A DNA stretch of 44,018 nt from Hofstenia miamia. Taxonomy: Eukaryota > Xenacoelomorpha > Acoela > Hofsteniidae. Shown here one piece after another: positions 1 through 10,877 of this stretch. The translations under genes and the position numbers were made by a program. Each line of letters starts with the position of its first letter. Within the stretch, counting starts at the first letter, position 1. The stretch is from positions 576,961-620,978 of the forward strand of contig CABFPE010000036.1 in the NCBI GenBank assembly GCA_900660155.1. The letters run 5' to 3'. The notes beneath the pieces were generated by a model that was not told the DNA's origin, ran no database searches, and saw only the letters and a program-made list of their open reading frames with translations.

Positions 1-210
1 GTCGATCCTGTTCTCTAATCTCTCTGCTTGTTCTAAATAAGTTTGGTTAACTAGGTAGCTACAAAGGCTCCAGTATATTAAATAAGTTAATAAACCACGC
101 ATTTACAGTAAAGGAGAGAAATTGGAAAAATGTCAACCTCGCATTGTGTTTAACCTAAGAAAAGTAACAGTTTTCTCTAAGTATGGCCATCACAGCGAGT
201 TGGCATGATT

Positions 211-1015
211 CTACAATTTGATCATTTCAATGACCTCTCTCCATCTGCTTCCTCCTATCCTTGTCGTAACTACTCTGATCAGCTTGATTAATGTTTGATT
301 GAGGCACTCCACTGCTCCATTGGCCTGCAGATGATACACAGTTGTTTGTTCACTTGCGATTTCCAGTAACTTCGCCATTTCTTGAAAGACTCCACTTTCA
401 AATTGGGGCCCCTTATCTGTTATGATCGTTTCCATTGGCCCTAATCACAGTATCCATTCTTTTAAGACTAATTCCGCTGTGGTTTCTGCCATTGTGTTCC
501 TCATTGGGACCATTCTCGCATATTTGGTAAAATTGTCCACCATTACTAGTACATATTGGTAGCCTTCTGCATCTTTTGATAGCATCTCTAGATCTATGTG
601 GACTATTTCATTTGGTTGTGTCACAATGATCTTTTCTAATGGCGCTCTTTGTGTCAGGAAGTGTTGTTTGTTATTGAGGAGGCATGTCATGCATTTATTA
701 ATGATATCCTCAATTACCTTCCTTACTGCTGTTGTTATGAATCTTGCATTAAATGTTTTCTCCCTCTGTGTCATTCCCAAGTGACCTTTCTCATGTATTT
801 TTCGTATTAGTTCTCTCTTAAAGTAATCAGGAATTGCGATTTGATTGTTGCCAGCTTCAACATATAGTAGTCTGTTCCTGTTAGTCTTCCATTTGTAATG
901 TTGGTAATAGCTTGCTGTTATCTTGGATAGCGTTGTCCACAGTTCCTTAATCTTCTTTATGATTTTGCCAAGGATTATGTCATCTCTTTGTTTGTCTATT
1001 ATTTCCTGTTCAGAT
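211..1015 (-). pseudogene. A1 integrase region
   Basis: This is the integrase of the A1 pol fragment, which would insert element cDNA into chromosomes. A zinc-binding HHCC segment lies near 800-680 (IHEKGHLG then CMTC). The catalytic core follows: HIDLE near 605 gives the first Asp, ITDKGPQFES near 420 the second, and GAVECLN near 315 the Glu. The reading frame changes between 445 and 435. The residue after the catalytic Glu is Cys, where the B1 and B2 copies have Arg. Everything past 211 diverges from the other copies. Confidence 0.85.
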
Positions 1016-1710
1016 ATCTCTTCTCTCATAATTATTGGTAGTACTGCTTGGCCCTTTTTGTCCACGTTTATCTCAGGTAGTCCTTCGTACTCAGTGTGTG
1101 GTAGGAATTGAAATTGTTTCTTCTCTCCATCTATTTTTGCTGCATCTCTCTGGTATTCTGGCAATGACGTCCAGAAATCCGCGTTGTTGTGCAATGTGCC
1201 TTTTCTGTGTTTGATTGTAAATGTGAACTCATTTAAGTACTCAATCCACCGGGATACTATTCCGGACTTATCTCCTGAGAACTTCTTTAGCCAAGCCAAT
1301 CCACTGTTATCTGTTTGTACTTGAAATTCTCTGCCAATGAGGAAGTGTCGGAATTTTTTAATACTTTTGATCAACGCTAGCATTTCCACCTTGGTGGAGA
1401 TGTAGTTCTCTTCACTTGCCCTCAGTTTGCGACTAAAAAATTGGATGGGTACCTCCTTTCCGTTCTTGATTTGTCCCAGAGTTGCTCCAATTGCCACCTT
1501 ACTTGCGTCGCAATCCAGTATGAATTTTTCATTGTATTCAGGTGTGTTAAGGGAGGGTAGCTTTGCTAGTTCTTCTTTGATGTTTTCTAGTTCCTCTTGC
1601 TCCTCCCAAGTCCATACAAATGGCACCAATTTCCTCATCAGTTTGGTCATCTTGGCTGTTTTCCCAGCTGTATTTGGAATAAAAGTTCCATAATAGTTGA
1701 AGAATCCCAT
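1016..1710 (-). pseudogene. A1 RNase H region
   Basis: This ORF portion carries the RT connection (MGFFNYYGTFIPN), then the RNase H domain that degrades the RNA of RNA-DNA hybrids. Acidic residues are visible in LDCDASK, in EMLAL, in TDNSGLAWL and in NNADFW, so the catalytic set looks complete. It is read in one frame with the first integrase half (445-1710). The frame is lost upstream, near 1711-1757, at a run of T/A where RT ends. Confidence 0.85.
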
Positions 1711-1756
1711 AATTCTTTGTATGTCTTTTTTATTGTTGGGCTTTTTTTTTTATCTT

Positions 1757-2374
1757 TCAGATCATCTCTCTAGCATTGTCCTTCATGCATATTCTCCCCT
1801 TCTCTATCGTCCTTCCGAGGAATACTATTTTCTCTTTTAGAATGTCGCACTTATTCCCATTGATACAGAGTCCTGCGTTTTCTAAGATCATTAGCGTTCT
1901 TTCCAGTTTCTCTAGGTGTTCTTGGACTGTGTTGCTTGTGACTATGATATCATCTATATAGGCGTCGACCCCTTCCTCCATTCTATGTGTCTTGTTTTTT
2001 AATACCTTCGTTATATATCTCTGAAAGGTTGCTGGTGCATTGCAGAGTCTGAACGCCATATATATCCATTCATATAGCCCATATGGGGTTATAAATGAGG
2101 TCTTCTCAATGTTGCTCTCTTCCATCTTTACCTGCCAGTAGGCCTTACATAAATCCAATGTTGTGAAATATTTGTGTTTACTGGCTTCATAGAGCATGTC
2201 CTCTATTCACAGTAGGGGTATGAGTCCTTTTTTGTTACCTCGTTCAGTTTGTGAAAGTCAATGCATAAATGATACTTGTTTCCCTGTTTTACAAACATGG
2301 TTAGTGCTGCATATGGGCTCTCAATTGGCTGAATGATTTTGTTGTCAATTAACTCCTCCAGTATGTGATTGTAC
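1757..2374 (-). pseudogene. A1 reverse transcriptase region
   Basis: The polymerase palm is plainly readable: LDLCKAYWQV, then AFRLCNAPATFQR, then the active-site AYIDDIIVTS. As in all family I copies here, the motif before CNAP is FRLC rather than the usual FGL. A stop in the segment just upstream (near 2205) and a frameshift near 2375 break the link to the N-terminal RT strands. The fingers region around 2230-2370 is still recognisable in a shifted frame. Confidence 0.9.
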
Positions 2375-3095
2375 TCATCCTTCAGCTGGTACCCTTCTGA
2401 CTGGTAGCTTGATCAGTTTGTCTGTCATTGTGATGATCTTATATTTTTCACCCACTGCCTGTCCTACACTTATTTTTCCGTAGTTGAATATATGTTTGTG
2501 TCTTTCTAATAGTGTCCTCAGTTGTGTGATCTCCCATCCTTCTAGATGTTGATAGTCTTCGTCGTTTATTTCAGGTGTTCTGTATGTATCTTCCTCTTCT
2601 GCTTTCATCCCAATGCCCTTGAGTCGGCTTTTGGGAGTACTCACAACTTCAATGGTGTTCATCCACTCGCCCTTGAGTTGGCCATGTGGAGTACTATCCG
2701 CTTTTCTTTGCAAGACCTCGAATCAACCATGCAAATTACTCGCTCCATTGTCATCTCCAATTGCCTTCCAGATGAGTCTGATGTTGGTCTTTATGTATTT
2801 TCCGTATATTCTTATTTGAGATTTTTTCAGGTTGACATTCTGATTTGTAGTGTTCAGAATTAGTATTCTTCCCTTTCCATGTTTAATTGTGCAGACACTG
2901 GATGGCATCACTACTTGTTTGGTGTTGATGCCTTTATTATCATACAGCATTATGTCGGCTGTTATGGTATCTTCCATTTCAATTGTATGCATTTTCCACT
3001 GAATGTAATTGTTTTCTGCTTTTCCTGTTCTCTTCATTTTCTATCTCCTCCTCTTTTACTTTTATAGTTCGATTAGCATAATTAATAATGCATCC
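2375..3095 (-). pseudogene. A1 protease C-terminus and protease-RT linker
   Basis: The minus-strand reading covers the end of the retropepsin domain (an N-Y-A-N-R-T-I-K-V-K stretch near 3040-3090) and the long linker before RT. The linker carries the repeated unit STPHGQLKGEW...STPKSRLKGIG near 2690-2600, which is also found at 13630-13720. The catalytic Asp part of protease is missing because the fragment is cut at 3095. A frame shift near 2715 separates the two open pieces. Confidence 0.8.
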
Positions 3096-3904
3096 ATTGT
3101 AAGAGTTTGATAAGGAATTTTATTTGGAATTCTTATTTTGATTCAATTTAATGGTTTGCTTATTTAATACAATGTCAAGCTAATTGAGAGTTGTTTAGTA
3201 GTGGTCTGGATACATCACAGGGAACGATTCTAGGGTCTCTGTGCCAGATCATGAAAGTGCACATATGTTAGGCATAGGGGTTTTTCTCTTGATTAGTTGA
3301 CTAGCACTTCTCTACTGCATGTATTAAAATAATTAATCATCAACAAACAGTTGGAAGACTGAAACCTAGGAATTATATTAATACTATTTTAGATCTAAAT
3401 TCATGACCTATAATTGACCAATAAATGACCGTACATGTAGTAAACTATAAATGTAAGTTAGGAAGTTGTTCGGACTAGTTATATTTAAGAAAGCTGATAT
3501 ATTTTTAGTAATGGCTAAATGTAAGAATTAATGAACAACTAGTGACAAGTCAGGTTGCAAATAGATATAACACTTTCACAAAATAGAGTTTAAGTCGAGT
3601 CATGCTTGCCTTGAGTATGCACTGAGCTAAAGTAGGGTACACATAAACTGTATCAATTGAGCTGAGATGTGGTGCTCAACCATCAGATGGAATAGTGGAA
3701 CTGGATATGGAGATCCACTTTGGGCAGATGCCCATTAGGAGATCATTATGCTCTCTGCATGGCTTCCTCACCTAAATAGTGAACAGTTAATTCTAGGTTA
3801 CATAAGTTAATGGAAACAACAAGTCAAGCAGTGTGCAATAACACGACAAAGGTTGTACAGCAACAATAGATAAGCAGTGATAATGCCTGGTAGAGGATGT
3901 TACA
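3096..3904 (+). mobile_element. Family I LTR, 5'-truncated, plus strand
   Basis: The sequence matches the LTR at 36795-37909 from about base 285 of that LTR to its end, closing with GGTAGAGGATGTTACA at 3904. The first quarter of the LTR is absent. The left junction is directly against the A1 protease sequence in antisense orientation. The conserved core CATCACAGGGAACGATTC and the GAGCTGAGA block before the 3' end are present. Confidence 0.85.
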
Positions 3905-4318
3905 CTCAAGGCACGGCACAACTCGACTTAAACTCTATTTTGTGAAAGTGTTATATCTATTCACAACCTGACTTGTTACTAGTTGTTTGTTAATTATTAC
4001 ATGTAGCTATTACTGAAAATATATTGGCTTGCTTAAATATATTTAGTTTGAACAACTTCCTAACCTACATTTATAGTTTACTACATGTACAGTCACTTTA
4101 TCAGTCAATTATGGGTCATCAATTTGTTCTAAAATAGTATTAATATATTTCCTAGGTTTTGGTCATCCAACTGTTTGTTGACAATTATTTTAATACATGC
4201 AGTAATGAAATGCTAGTTGGCTAATCAAGAGAAAACCACTATACCTAACCTATGTGCACTTTTGTGATCTGGCACAGAGACCCTAGAATCATTCCCTGTG
4301 ATGGATCCAGACCACTAC
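3199..4318. repeat. Long inverted repeat (LTR foldback)
   Basis: Arms 3199-3616 and 3905-4318 are reverse complements with scattered mismatches and small indels. The spacer 3617-3904 is the LTR 3' portion. The arms are two LTR copies in opposite orientation. Confidence 0.85.
3905..4318 (-). mobile_element. Family I LTR internal piece, inverted
   Basis: This piece is the reverse complement of 3199-3616, the middle of the adjacent LTR. It starts immediately after the TTACA end of that LTR and stops at CCACTAC. It has neither LTR terminus. Together with its neighbour it makes a long foldback with arms of about 415 bases and a loop of about 288 bases. Confidence 0.85.
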
Positions 4319-4574
4319 AGTTTTTATTAACATTAAACATGCACAAGAAAACAATTTTTGCTTAATCACATTATTTAAATGTAAAAATAACTTACCCCAT
4401 GCTGGAGAAATTCAACCATCCTTAACTCAATCTCCATAAAAACTGAATATTGCCTTACATTCTACAACTTTAAAAAAATAAAATCAATAGATTTATTTAA
4501 TTAAAAACACAAATGTATAGAGTTTACACAAATGCTACAAACATCAAATCAAATACATTTATATTTTCTGTCAT
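4319..4574. other. Unassigned AT-rich spacer
   Basis: This AT-rich stretch of about 250 bases has no convincing ORF and no match to either LTR family. It lies between the LTR foldback and the penton-like pseudogene. Confidence 0.6.
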
Positions 4575-5330
4575 TCTATGCAAATATCCAGTGTTATATA
4601 CAGTCTTCAGGTCCCCATGAATTTTATTATTTGAACTTGCTTGCTACAAAACTTTATGCTTATTCTATCAATGTATGATCTTGACACTGGCTTATACATT
4701 GGATTTTGCTTTTTGTGATGTATTATTGAAATTGTACTTGGTTTGGCAAATTGTGTTAGCACCAATGGGGATTTATCCAGTAGGGGTAAGCAAGTGCTAC
4801 CAACAAATTTGGGTACTACAATATCAGTTTGTACGATTAAAATATGATTTCCACCATATATGTCAAGTTCATAGCTGGCATCAGTTGTTGTATTTGGTTA
4901 ATTTTTCCATAAAATCCAAGCATTTTGCCAGCCTGGTCTAAATTTACCTCGTATTCTGACTTGTTTGTTATTTGTAACTGTCTACCAACCAATTTAAGTT
5001 GTATTGAAACACCTTTGGGTTTAAGAATGGAGTTTATATCTTTATACAAGTCCTCAAACCTATGCACATGTTTGGAATAAAACTGCAAACGAATTTTAGT
5101 TCCATCTTTTTTCTTCAAAACCCACAACTGTGTCTTAAGATTAAGAAATTTTGATGGGTACCCAATATCAATAACTGCTATGTCATGTGCATTATTAATT
5201 GGTTCATTCAAATACATAGTAAATTCACCCAACCCCTACAGGCGGCACACCCCATCTTCTCCACATCTGTCAGATACTAGCATTGCAAGAACCATTACTG
5301 GCATGTAAATCTATATGTTTCCCATCAATC
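4575..5330 (-). pseudogene. Polinton-like penton (minor capsid) pseudogene, copy 1
   Basis: The open part is 5232-4837. It reads EFTMYLNEPI, then IDIGYPSKFLNL, and ends around MLGFYGKI. After a frame change, 4836-4620 reads LIVQTDIVVPKFVGST and LPLLDK, then KPVSRSYIDRI. From knowledge of Polinton/Maverick virion genes, this order resembles the single-jelly-roll minor capsid (penton) protein: an early Tyr-Pro strand, a later T-D-I-V segment followed by V-G and P-L-L, and an I-D-R-I strand. No catalytic role is expected. The copy has stops and frameshifts and few CpG. A second copy lies at 5630-6360. Assignment is by motif recognition only; a profile search would settle it. Confidence 0.6.
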
Positions 5331-5629
5331 AAGTGAATCCTCCATTTTAAAGCATGCATATTTATTAAGTAAAAGCAAAAACTATTAAAGAATATGTTTA
5401 AAAATCAATAATTTTATCATTACCTCACAAAAGAAATCATTGTCATGTTGATAAAACACAAGTGTATTTTATAATGAGGCATGTGAAGTAATACAAATTA
5501 ATGCTTTGCTAGTAAAATAAAAAAATGAACAATCAATTTATTATGCACTATTTACAAATTACATCAATGAAAAAGTGATATGATTAAATTAACAATGCCA
5601 CTAACTTTTTTCCATTTCTTCCCCATTTA
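5331..5629. other. AT-rich spacer between the two penton-like copies
   Basis: No ORF or LTR similarity was recognised here. The sequence is AT-rich with very few CpG. It may be decayed intergenic sequence of the Polinton-like element. Confidence 0.5.
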
Positions 5630-6360
5630 TTCACATATTGAGTGTGATCTACAATCGTCCTGTACCACCAAATCTCATCAGATAGCCTTGCTCAGTACAA
5701 AATTTCATTGTTATTCTATCAATATATGATTTTGAAACTGGTTTATACATCAGATTTTTTTTTGTGGTGTATAACGGGGATGGTATTCATTTTTTCTTTA
5801 TGCATTAGCAATAGGGGACATTTATCCAACATGGGCAAATGAGTGCTACCAACATGTTGTGGTTCTACAATGTCTGTGTGTATCATTACAATATGATTTC
5901 TGCCAAAAATATCACTGTCATAATTGGCAGTTGTTACCATTTCTTGATATATCTTTCTATAAAAGCCTAGTAGATTTCCATCTTGGGCCAAGTCTATTTC
6001 ATATAGTTAATCATTCTTCACCATTAATAAATTAGGAAATGTTCTAAATTTTAATGAAATACCATAGTGGTCTAACATGTAATTTATATATTCATAGAGT
6101 GAATGAATGCTATGCTTATGTCCTGAATAAATTTCCAATCAGGTTATGTTTTCATCTTTATCATTTAAAGTCCACATTTGGTGTTTAAGATTAAGAAATT
6201 TTGATAATGCAACCTCATATGCATTATATATTGGCTTGTCAAAATACATTGTAAATTCATTCAATCCATCTGGGTGACATACACCAGGCTTCCAACACTT
6301 TTCAGATAATAATGTTACAATAACCATTATGTATACCATCCATCTATGAGTTTTTTATCA
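5630..6360 (-). pseudogene. Polinton-like penton (minor capsid) pseudogene, copy 2
   Basis: The minus strand reads ...GLNEFTMYFDKPI, then SKFLNLKHQMW (6339-6139). After stops it reads DLAQDGNLLGFYRKI and HIVMIHTDIVEPQHVGST with LPMLDK (5991-5743), ending with SYIDRI and FGGTG near 5735-5650. It aligns block by block with copy 1 at 4575-5330, at moderate identity. The two are therefore an old duplication, or two separately retained paralogues, of the same capsid-type gene. Compared with copy 1, residues between NAYEVAL and SKFLNL are missing. It is broken by several stops and not functional. Confidence 0.6.
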
Positions 6361-6434
6361 TCTGAGTGAACTTGTAATGTAATGTCTATGTATTTTATTA
6401 AAGTGTACATGCGTTTTTTTATCAAATACAAGTT

Positions 6435-6975
6435 TTAGATAATTTTATTAAGACCATTATCACACAAAAAATCATTAATAAATGGTAAATTGGTAAGCAC
6501 AAACACCTCTAGTATTTTATTAAAAACAAAAATGCACAAAACATACAGTAAGCACCACATATCCTTATAATCTTGTTTTTCTATCACCCTCATAAATGTG
6601 AAATTCTGGATAGGCAGTGTGACAATAGCTTTCAATATCAGGATAATGTTTTAGGGAACATGCAAGAGAATCTTTGAAAATTAAGTCACCATTGTGATCT
6701 TAGCTATCATGGTAAATTGTGTTTATTCTAAACAGTTTTGACCAATTCAAAAGTGAGTGTAGCCTCAAATTATCAATTCCAATCAATCCTCTGTGGGGGT
6801 TCATTTGCAAAACACTTTCAACACTGACATTGTGTATATCATATTTCTGTAATAGATAGTTTGCAACATGTACAAACTTTAAATGCAGGGCTTTGGTAGA
6901 GTGAATATGACCTTCCACTGTATGAATTTCATCAAGTTTCAACATCTTTCTACAATACAATGATTTACAAAACAC
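6435..6975 (-). pseudogene. Unknown ORF remnant beside capsid-like genes
   Basis: I do not recognise this gene. An open stretch 6975-6700 (91 codons) contains HTVEGHIHSTKALHLK and LRLHSLLNWSKLF. After one TGA, the same frame continues with DHNGDLIFKDS and then PEFHIYEGDR near 6600, followed by another stop. It begins just past the end of the capsid-like ORF on the same strand, so it may be another gene of the Polinton-like element. It has several His and Trp residues but no motif I can assign. Confidence 0.35.
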
Positions 6976-6980
6976 ATACC

Positions 6981-7440
6981 TTATCCTTTTATATTTTTTC
7001 TCTGTTTATCAATATAGACTTTGGAATTGGTTTCCCCCAAAATGATAACTTCTATCAATTTGGTTAGTGTGTTTTTAAAATCCAGTGTTAAACATATATT
7101 CACACTGCTCAATTCAGGATACAAAACCTTGTTGTTGGCCTCTGCAATGCTAGTCAGATCAAAAACTATGATCACATGTTTGCTATTTTGCATGTAGGAT
7201 ATTCCACTGCCATCATTATTTATCCCCAGAGCTTTTATTGATGTGATAATAAGCCTGCACACAGGTGTCATCTCCAACTAACATTGGGGTGTATGCAATA
7301 TTTGATCCCCCATGGGTTATAGTAACTTGACAGAGTCCTCTAAATTTATATGAAAATGAATTTGTAAATATTGTGCCTTTAAACTAATGATTTGGAACAA
7401 TTGCCAGGGCAATTCTTCTAACAGGTTCATTGGTATGTAG
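6981..7440 (-). pseudogene. Polinton-like major capsid protein, C-terminal fragment
   Basis: The open part 7277-6981 reads HVIIVFDLTSIAEAN, YPELSSVN, a strand ending in LDF, then EVIILGETNSKVYIDK and a stop. Upstream, about 7435-7395, NEPVRRIALAI is visible in another frame. This order matches the C-terminal half of the capsid-type protein carried by animal Polintons/Mavericks and adintoviruses, often annotated as F54H12.2-like. That identification is from recall of the family, not from a search. The N-terminal half is absent because A2 pol sequence begins at about 7490. Frameshifts near 7280-7400 make it a pseudogene. Confidence 0.65.
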
Positions 7441-7489
7441 CAGGAGTTGACAATAGTGATTTTTTATTTGCCAAATGCACACTTTCTAT

Positions 7490-7946
7490 GACAAAATTGT
7501 TTCTTCTTTCTGTCCATCTTTATTGCATCTCTCTGGTATGCAGGTAATGATGTCCAAAAGTCGGTGTTATTATGTAGGCTCCTTTTTGGTGTTTGATCTT
7601 AAATGTGAATTTGTTTAATTACTCAATCCACGTTGAAATGATCCATGATTTGTCTCCTGAGAATTTTCTTAGCCATGCCAGTCCATTCAGTCCACTATTA
7701 TCAGTATGAACTCTGAATTCTCACCCAATTAAGAAGTCTCTAAATTTCTTAATACTATTGATGAGTGTGACCATTTCCAATTTTGTTAAACAGCAGTTCT
7801 CCTCACTTGCCTTCAATTTTCAACTGAAGAATTGTATGGGCACTTCCATTCTTACCTGCCAGTATGCTTTACACAAGTCTATCAATGTGAAATATTTGTG
7901 TCTGCTTGCTTTGTAAAGCATATCTTCTATTCTTGGGAGAGGGTAT
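7490..7946 (-). pseudogene. A2 pol fragment: RT start fused to RNase H
   Basis: From 7946 the minus strand reads YPLPRIEDMLYKAS and IDLCKAYWQVRME, then jumps straight to VPIQFF of the RNase H region. The whole RT palm with the YIDD box is deleted. RNase H follows with HTDNSG and AWLRKFSGDKS and ends at about 7498 in the stretch before integrase. Several in-frame stops occur. The left junction abuts capsid-like sequence. Confidence 0.85.
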
Positions 7947-9084
7947 TGTAACATCCTGTACCAGGCTTTAACTTAATTCTATTAATTCCTTTTGAATGTA
8001 ATTCTGTGTTAAGTGTGAGTAGGGATGTACTTTCATCAACTGCTTTACTCTAATAACACTTGTAGTTAACTTTAATTAACTCTGTGGTAATTGAACACTA
8101 TTTAGGTGTGGATCAACAGTTGCAGTTTCCCTATTGACTGATCTTCCATGAGGCCTCTGGCTGACTCTGATCTCCAAATCTTCCAACACTTAGTTGTCTT
8201 TACTGCTGATGGAATGTCTCCAAATCTCAGCTCAATAAAGTAGCTTATGTGTTCCCTATCCTAACTCAGTGCAACCCTCAAGGCTGGATGTAACTGACTT
8301 AAACTCAATTTGTAATATGTAATTTGTACTTGCAACCTGGCAGTGTCAAAAAAAGTGGCTTCAAATAATTTAAATAATTAAATAGATAATTACTTGCAGC
8401 TTCCTAACTTACATTTAATTAGTAATACATGCTTGGTCTCATTATTGGTCTATTTATAGGTCTCCTGTTTAGTCTAGTTAATATAAAATATAATAACCTA
8501 CAATTGGTTATCCAAACATTTATTTGAAGTTTCATTATTGCATACATGTTGTTGAAAGAATTGATAGCTAGCTAAACAGAGAAAAACTCCTAATCATATC
8601 CCTAACCTAAATGCAGTTTCATGGCTTGGGTCAAGAACCCTCAAATCACTCTCAATGTGTGCCCTCACCACTACTAATGCATTTACCATTTAGCTTGACA
8701 TAATTTAATAATAAGCAAACCAGGTTAAATCTAAAGATAATATTTTCAAAGAATTTACTTCAACAGTTCTCCAAATGCTTTTTCTCAATTTATAGTTTCA
8801 GATCAAAAAGTACCTGTTGATTTGAATTTTAAATTGCCTGCCAAGACTGCTAAAATTAATGGAAGCAATATCACCCCCTTCATTTTGCCAAATTGTTTCA
8901 ACAAGTACTATTTGGTAATGTTCTTTCTTAGTTGCATTTTACAAAATTAATGATGCTAAACTTAAATTGATTTTAATTTACAATTAATACTAATTTAATC
9001 ATAATTTGATTCAATGTTAATCTTCTTGATTGACTAATCTCTTTTTTGTTTTTTTTGCAGCATTGATTCTTGGATTATGCTACA
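7947..9084 (-). mobile_element. Family I solo LTR, minus strand, complete
   Basis: The minus-strand sequence begins TGTAGCATAATCC at 9084 and ends GGATGTTACA at 7947, 1138 bases. It interrupts A2 pol between S-Y and P-L-P-R. The four bases on each side are GTAT (7943-7946 and 9085-9088), a 4-bp target duplication as Ty3/gypsy integrases make. No internal region is attached, so this is a solo LTR formed by LTR-LTR recombination. Confidence 0.92.
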
Positions 9085-9738
9085 GTATGAATACTTCTTC
9101 ATCACTTCATTTAATTTTCAGAAGTCTATACACAATCAGAATTTGTTCCCCTGTTTTACAAAAACTGTTGGTGCTCCATATGGACTTTCACTTGGTCAGA
9201 TGATTTTATTGTCAATTAGTTCACTTAATATTTGATTGTGCTTTTCTTCTTGTGTTTCTCCAATAAGTTTTTCAGTTGCTTTCTTTGCTCTTGTCTACAT
9301 GTTGGTGATCTTTGTCATTTATTTCCAGTGTTCTGTAGTTGTCTTCCTCTTCTGCTTTCATCCCTATGCCCCTGAATCAGCCTTGAGGACTACTTGCCAC
9401 CTTGATGGCGTTTATCCACTCACCCTTGAATTAGCCATTTGGAATGCTTACTGCTTTCATTAGCTAGTCCTCAAATTGACCATGCAAATTACTTGCCCCA
9501 TCATTATTTTCAATTGCTTTCCAGATTAATCTAATGTTTGATGAATTTTCCATATATTTTCACATTTGATTTCTTCATGTTGACATTCCTGTTTGTTGTG
9601 TTCAGAATTTATATTTTCCCCTTTCCATTTTTGATGGCACACACACTAGATAGCATTGATACTCTTTTTGTATTGATTCCCTTGTTGTCATATAGCATGA
9701 TATCCACTGTTATCTGGCTTTCTGTTCTTATCTTATAC
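9085..9738 (-). pseudogene. A2 protease-RT linker and N-terminal RT
   Basis: The minus strand from 9738 reads a D-I-M-L-Y-D-N-K-G-I-N-T-K stretch, then linker sequence with two decayed copies of the STPxGRxKG unit, then PYGAPTVFVKQGNK and CIDF of the RT fingers, ending at 9085. Stops occur in every part. The same reading continues at 25562, on the far side of the B1 insertion, which proves the nesting. Confidence 0.85.
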
Positions 9739-10877
9739 TGTAGCATCATCCCAAAACAAATAGCTGCAGGAATAACATTGAACGATTATAGTAATTAAAA
9801 TTAGTTGTAAAAATTAGTTAATGATTCTATTCATTTTTGTAAGATGCAACTAAGCTACAATATTGTGCAAATTAAGAAAAACAGGTTAGCCGATTAAGTA
9901 AAAATTTGACAAAGTGAAACAAGCGAAATAACGCTTACGAATGAACAGCCATATTGGCAGACGAATTATTTGAAATTCAAATCAGCAGGTACTTCTAAGA
10001 TTTTAAATAAATAGCTTTGAATTTGATTAAAAAATTGATGAACAATAAATTCTTCGGAGTTTATTTTATTTACATTTCTTCATTATCTGGTTTGATTATT
10101 TAATAACATGTTCAGCTAAGCAAGTTGTGTCAAGTAGTGGCTGGATTCCATCACGGGATCGATTCGAAGGGTCCTTGTGCCAGTCACAAAACCACACTTA
10201 TGTTACGGTTAGGAGATTTTCGATTCTTGCTTAGTCTGACTATCGATCTATACATGTATGAAATAATGAAAGCCTGAAACGACTGGATAGTCGAAACCTA
10301 AGCATATATATCTATTCTTAATAGTAGGAGACTCGACTATAATCGACCAAATAAATGACTCTACATGTAACATTATTAAATGTAAGTATAGGAAACTGCA
10401 ATATTATTAATTAGATCACAAAGCCAGTAATTTTACGGTAATGGCTACTTTAATATTGTTTGAATGCAGTTAGTGTCAATGCCCGGTTGCTTTATTTAAT
10501 TAAATCAACAAACACTGTACAACATTGAGTTTAAGTCAGTTACAACTTAACGTGAGTGCACACACTGAGCTAAAGTAAGGTTCACATAATTAGTTCCAAT
10601 TGAGCTGAGACAGTGGATGCAGTCATCGTTCACGAAGAAGAGGAACTGTGCTGTGGTGATCGGCTTTGGGCAGAGGCCCAGAGAAGAACTGAAGAGGAAA
10701 CGTCACGCAGCTCCATCACCTAAACAGTGATAATTATTATTCAATTAACCTAACTAGTTAAAAAGAAAGGAAAAGTTTGGCAGTTTGATGATCTAGTAAC
10801 TCCTCACCCGCAATTTACTGAGTGATAATCATCAATAGTGATACATGGTGCAAATAGACCAGGTGGAGGATGTTACA
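9739..10877 (+). mobile_element. B1 5' LTR (family I)
   Basis: It runs from TGTAGCATCATCCC to GGTGGAGGATGTTACA, with imperfect terminal inverted repeats (TGTAGCATC / GATGTTACA). It should carry promoter and polyadenylation signals. A TATA-like TTTTAAATAAATAG lies near 10000, after CAGGTACTTC, at the place where other copies have TATAAATAG. It is 1139 bases long, against 1140 in the 3' LTR. Confidence 0.93.

Larger units (their letters stand above)
1..3095 (-). mobile_element. A1: family I Ty3/gypsy pol fragment (minus strand)
   Basis: Reading the minus strand from 3095 to 1 gives, in Ty3/gypsy order, the protease C-terminus, protease-RT linker, RT, RNase H and integrase. The same order and very similar residues recur at 13200-16150 and 40242-43050. 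No gag is present, and no ORF3 or own LTR is attached. The copy is cut at 3095 by an LTR piece and leaves the window at 1. Frameshifts and stops divide it, so it is a dead fragment. Bases 1-210 are poorly alignable. A stretch near 1-90 still reads like the part of integrase after the catalytic core, but this is uncertain. Confidence 0.9.

Noticed and set aside
596..1693. Plus-strand ORFs over the A1 fragment
   Set aside because: They lie antisense to readable minus-strand pol. No independent similarity.
9236..9798. Plus-strand hydrophobic ORFs that might look like membrane proteins
   Set aside because: 9236-9463 is antisense to the A2 protease-RT linker, and 9538-9798 crosses the A2/B1 LTR border. 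Not genes.
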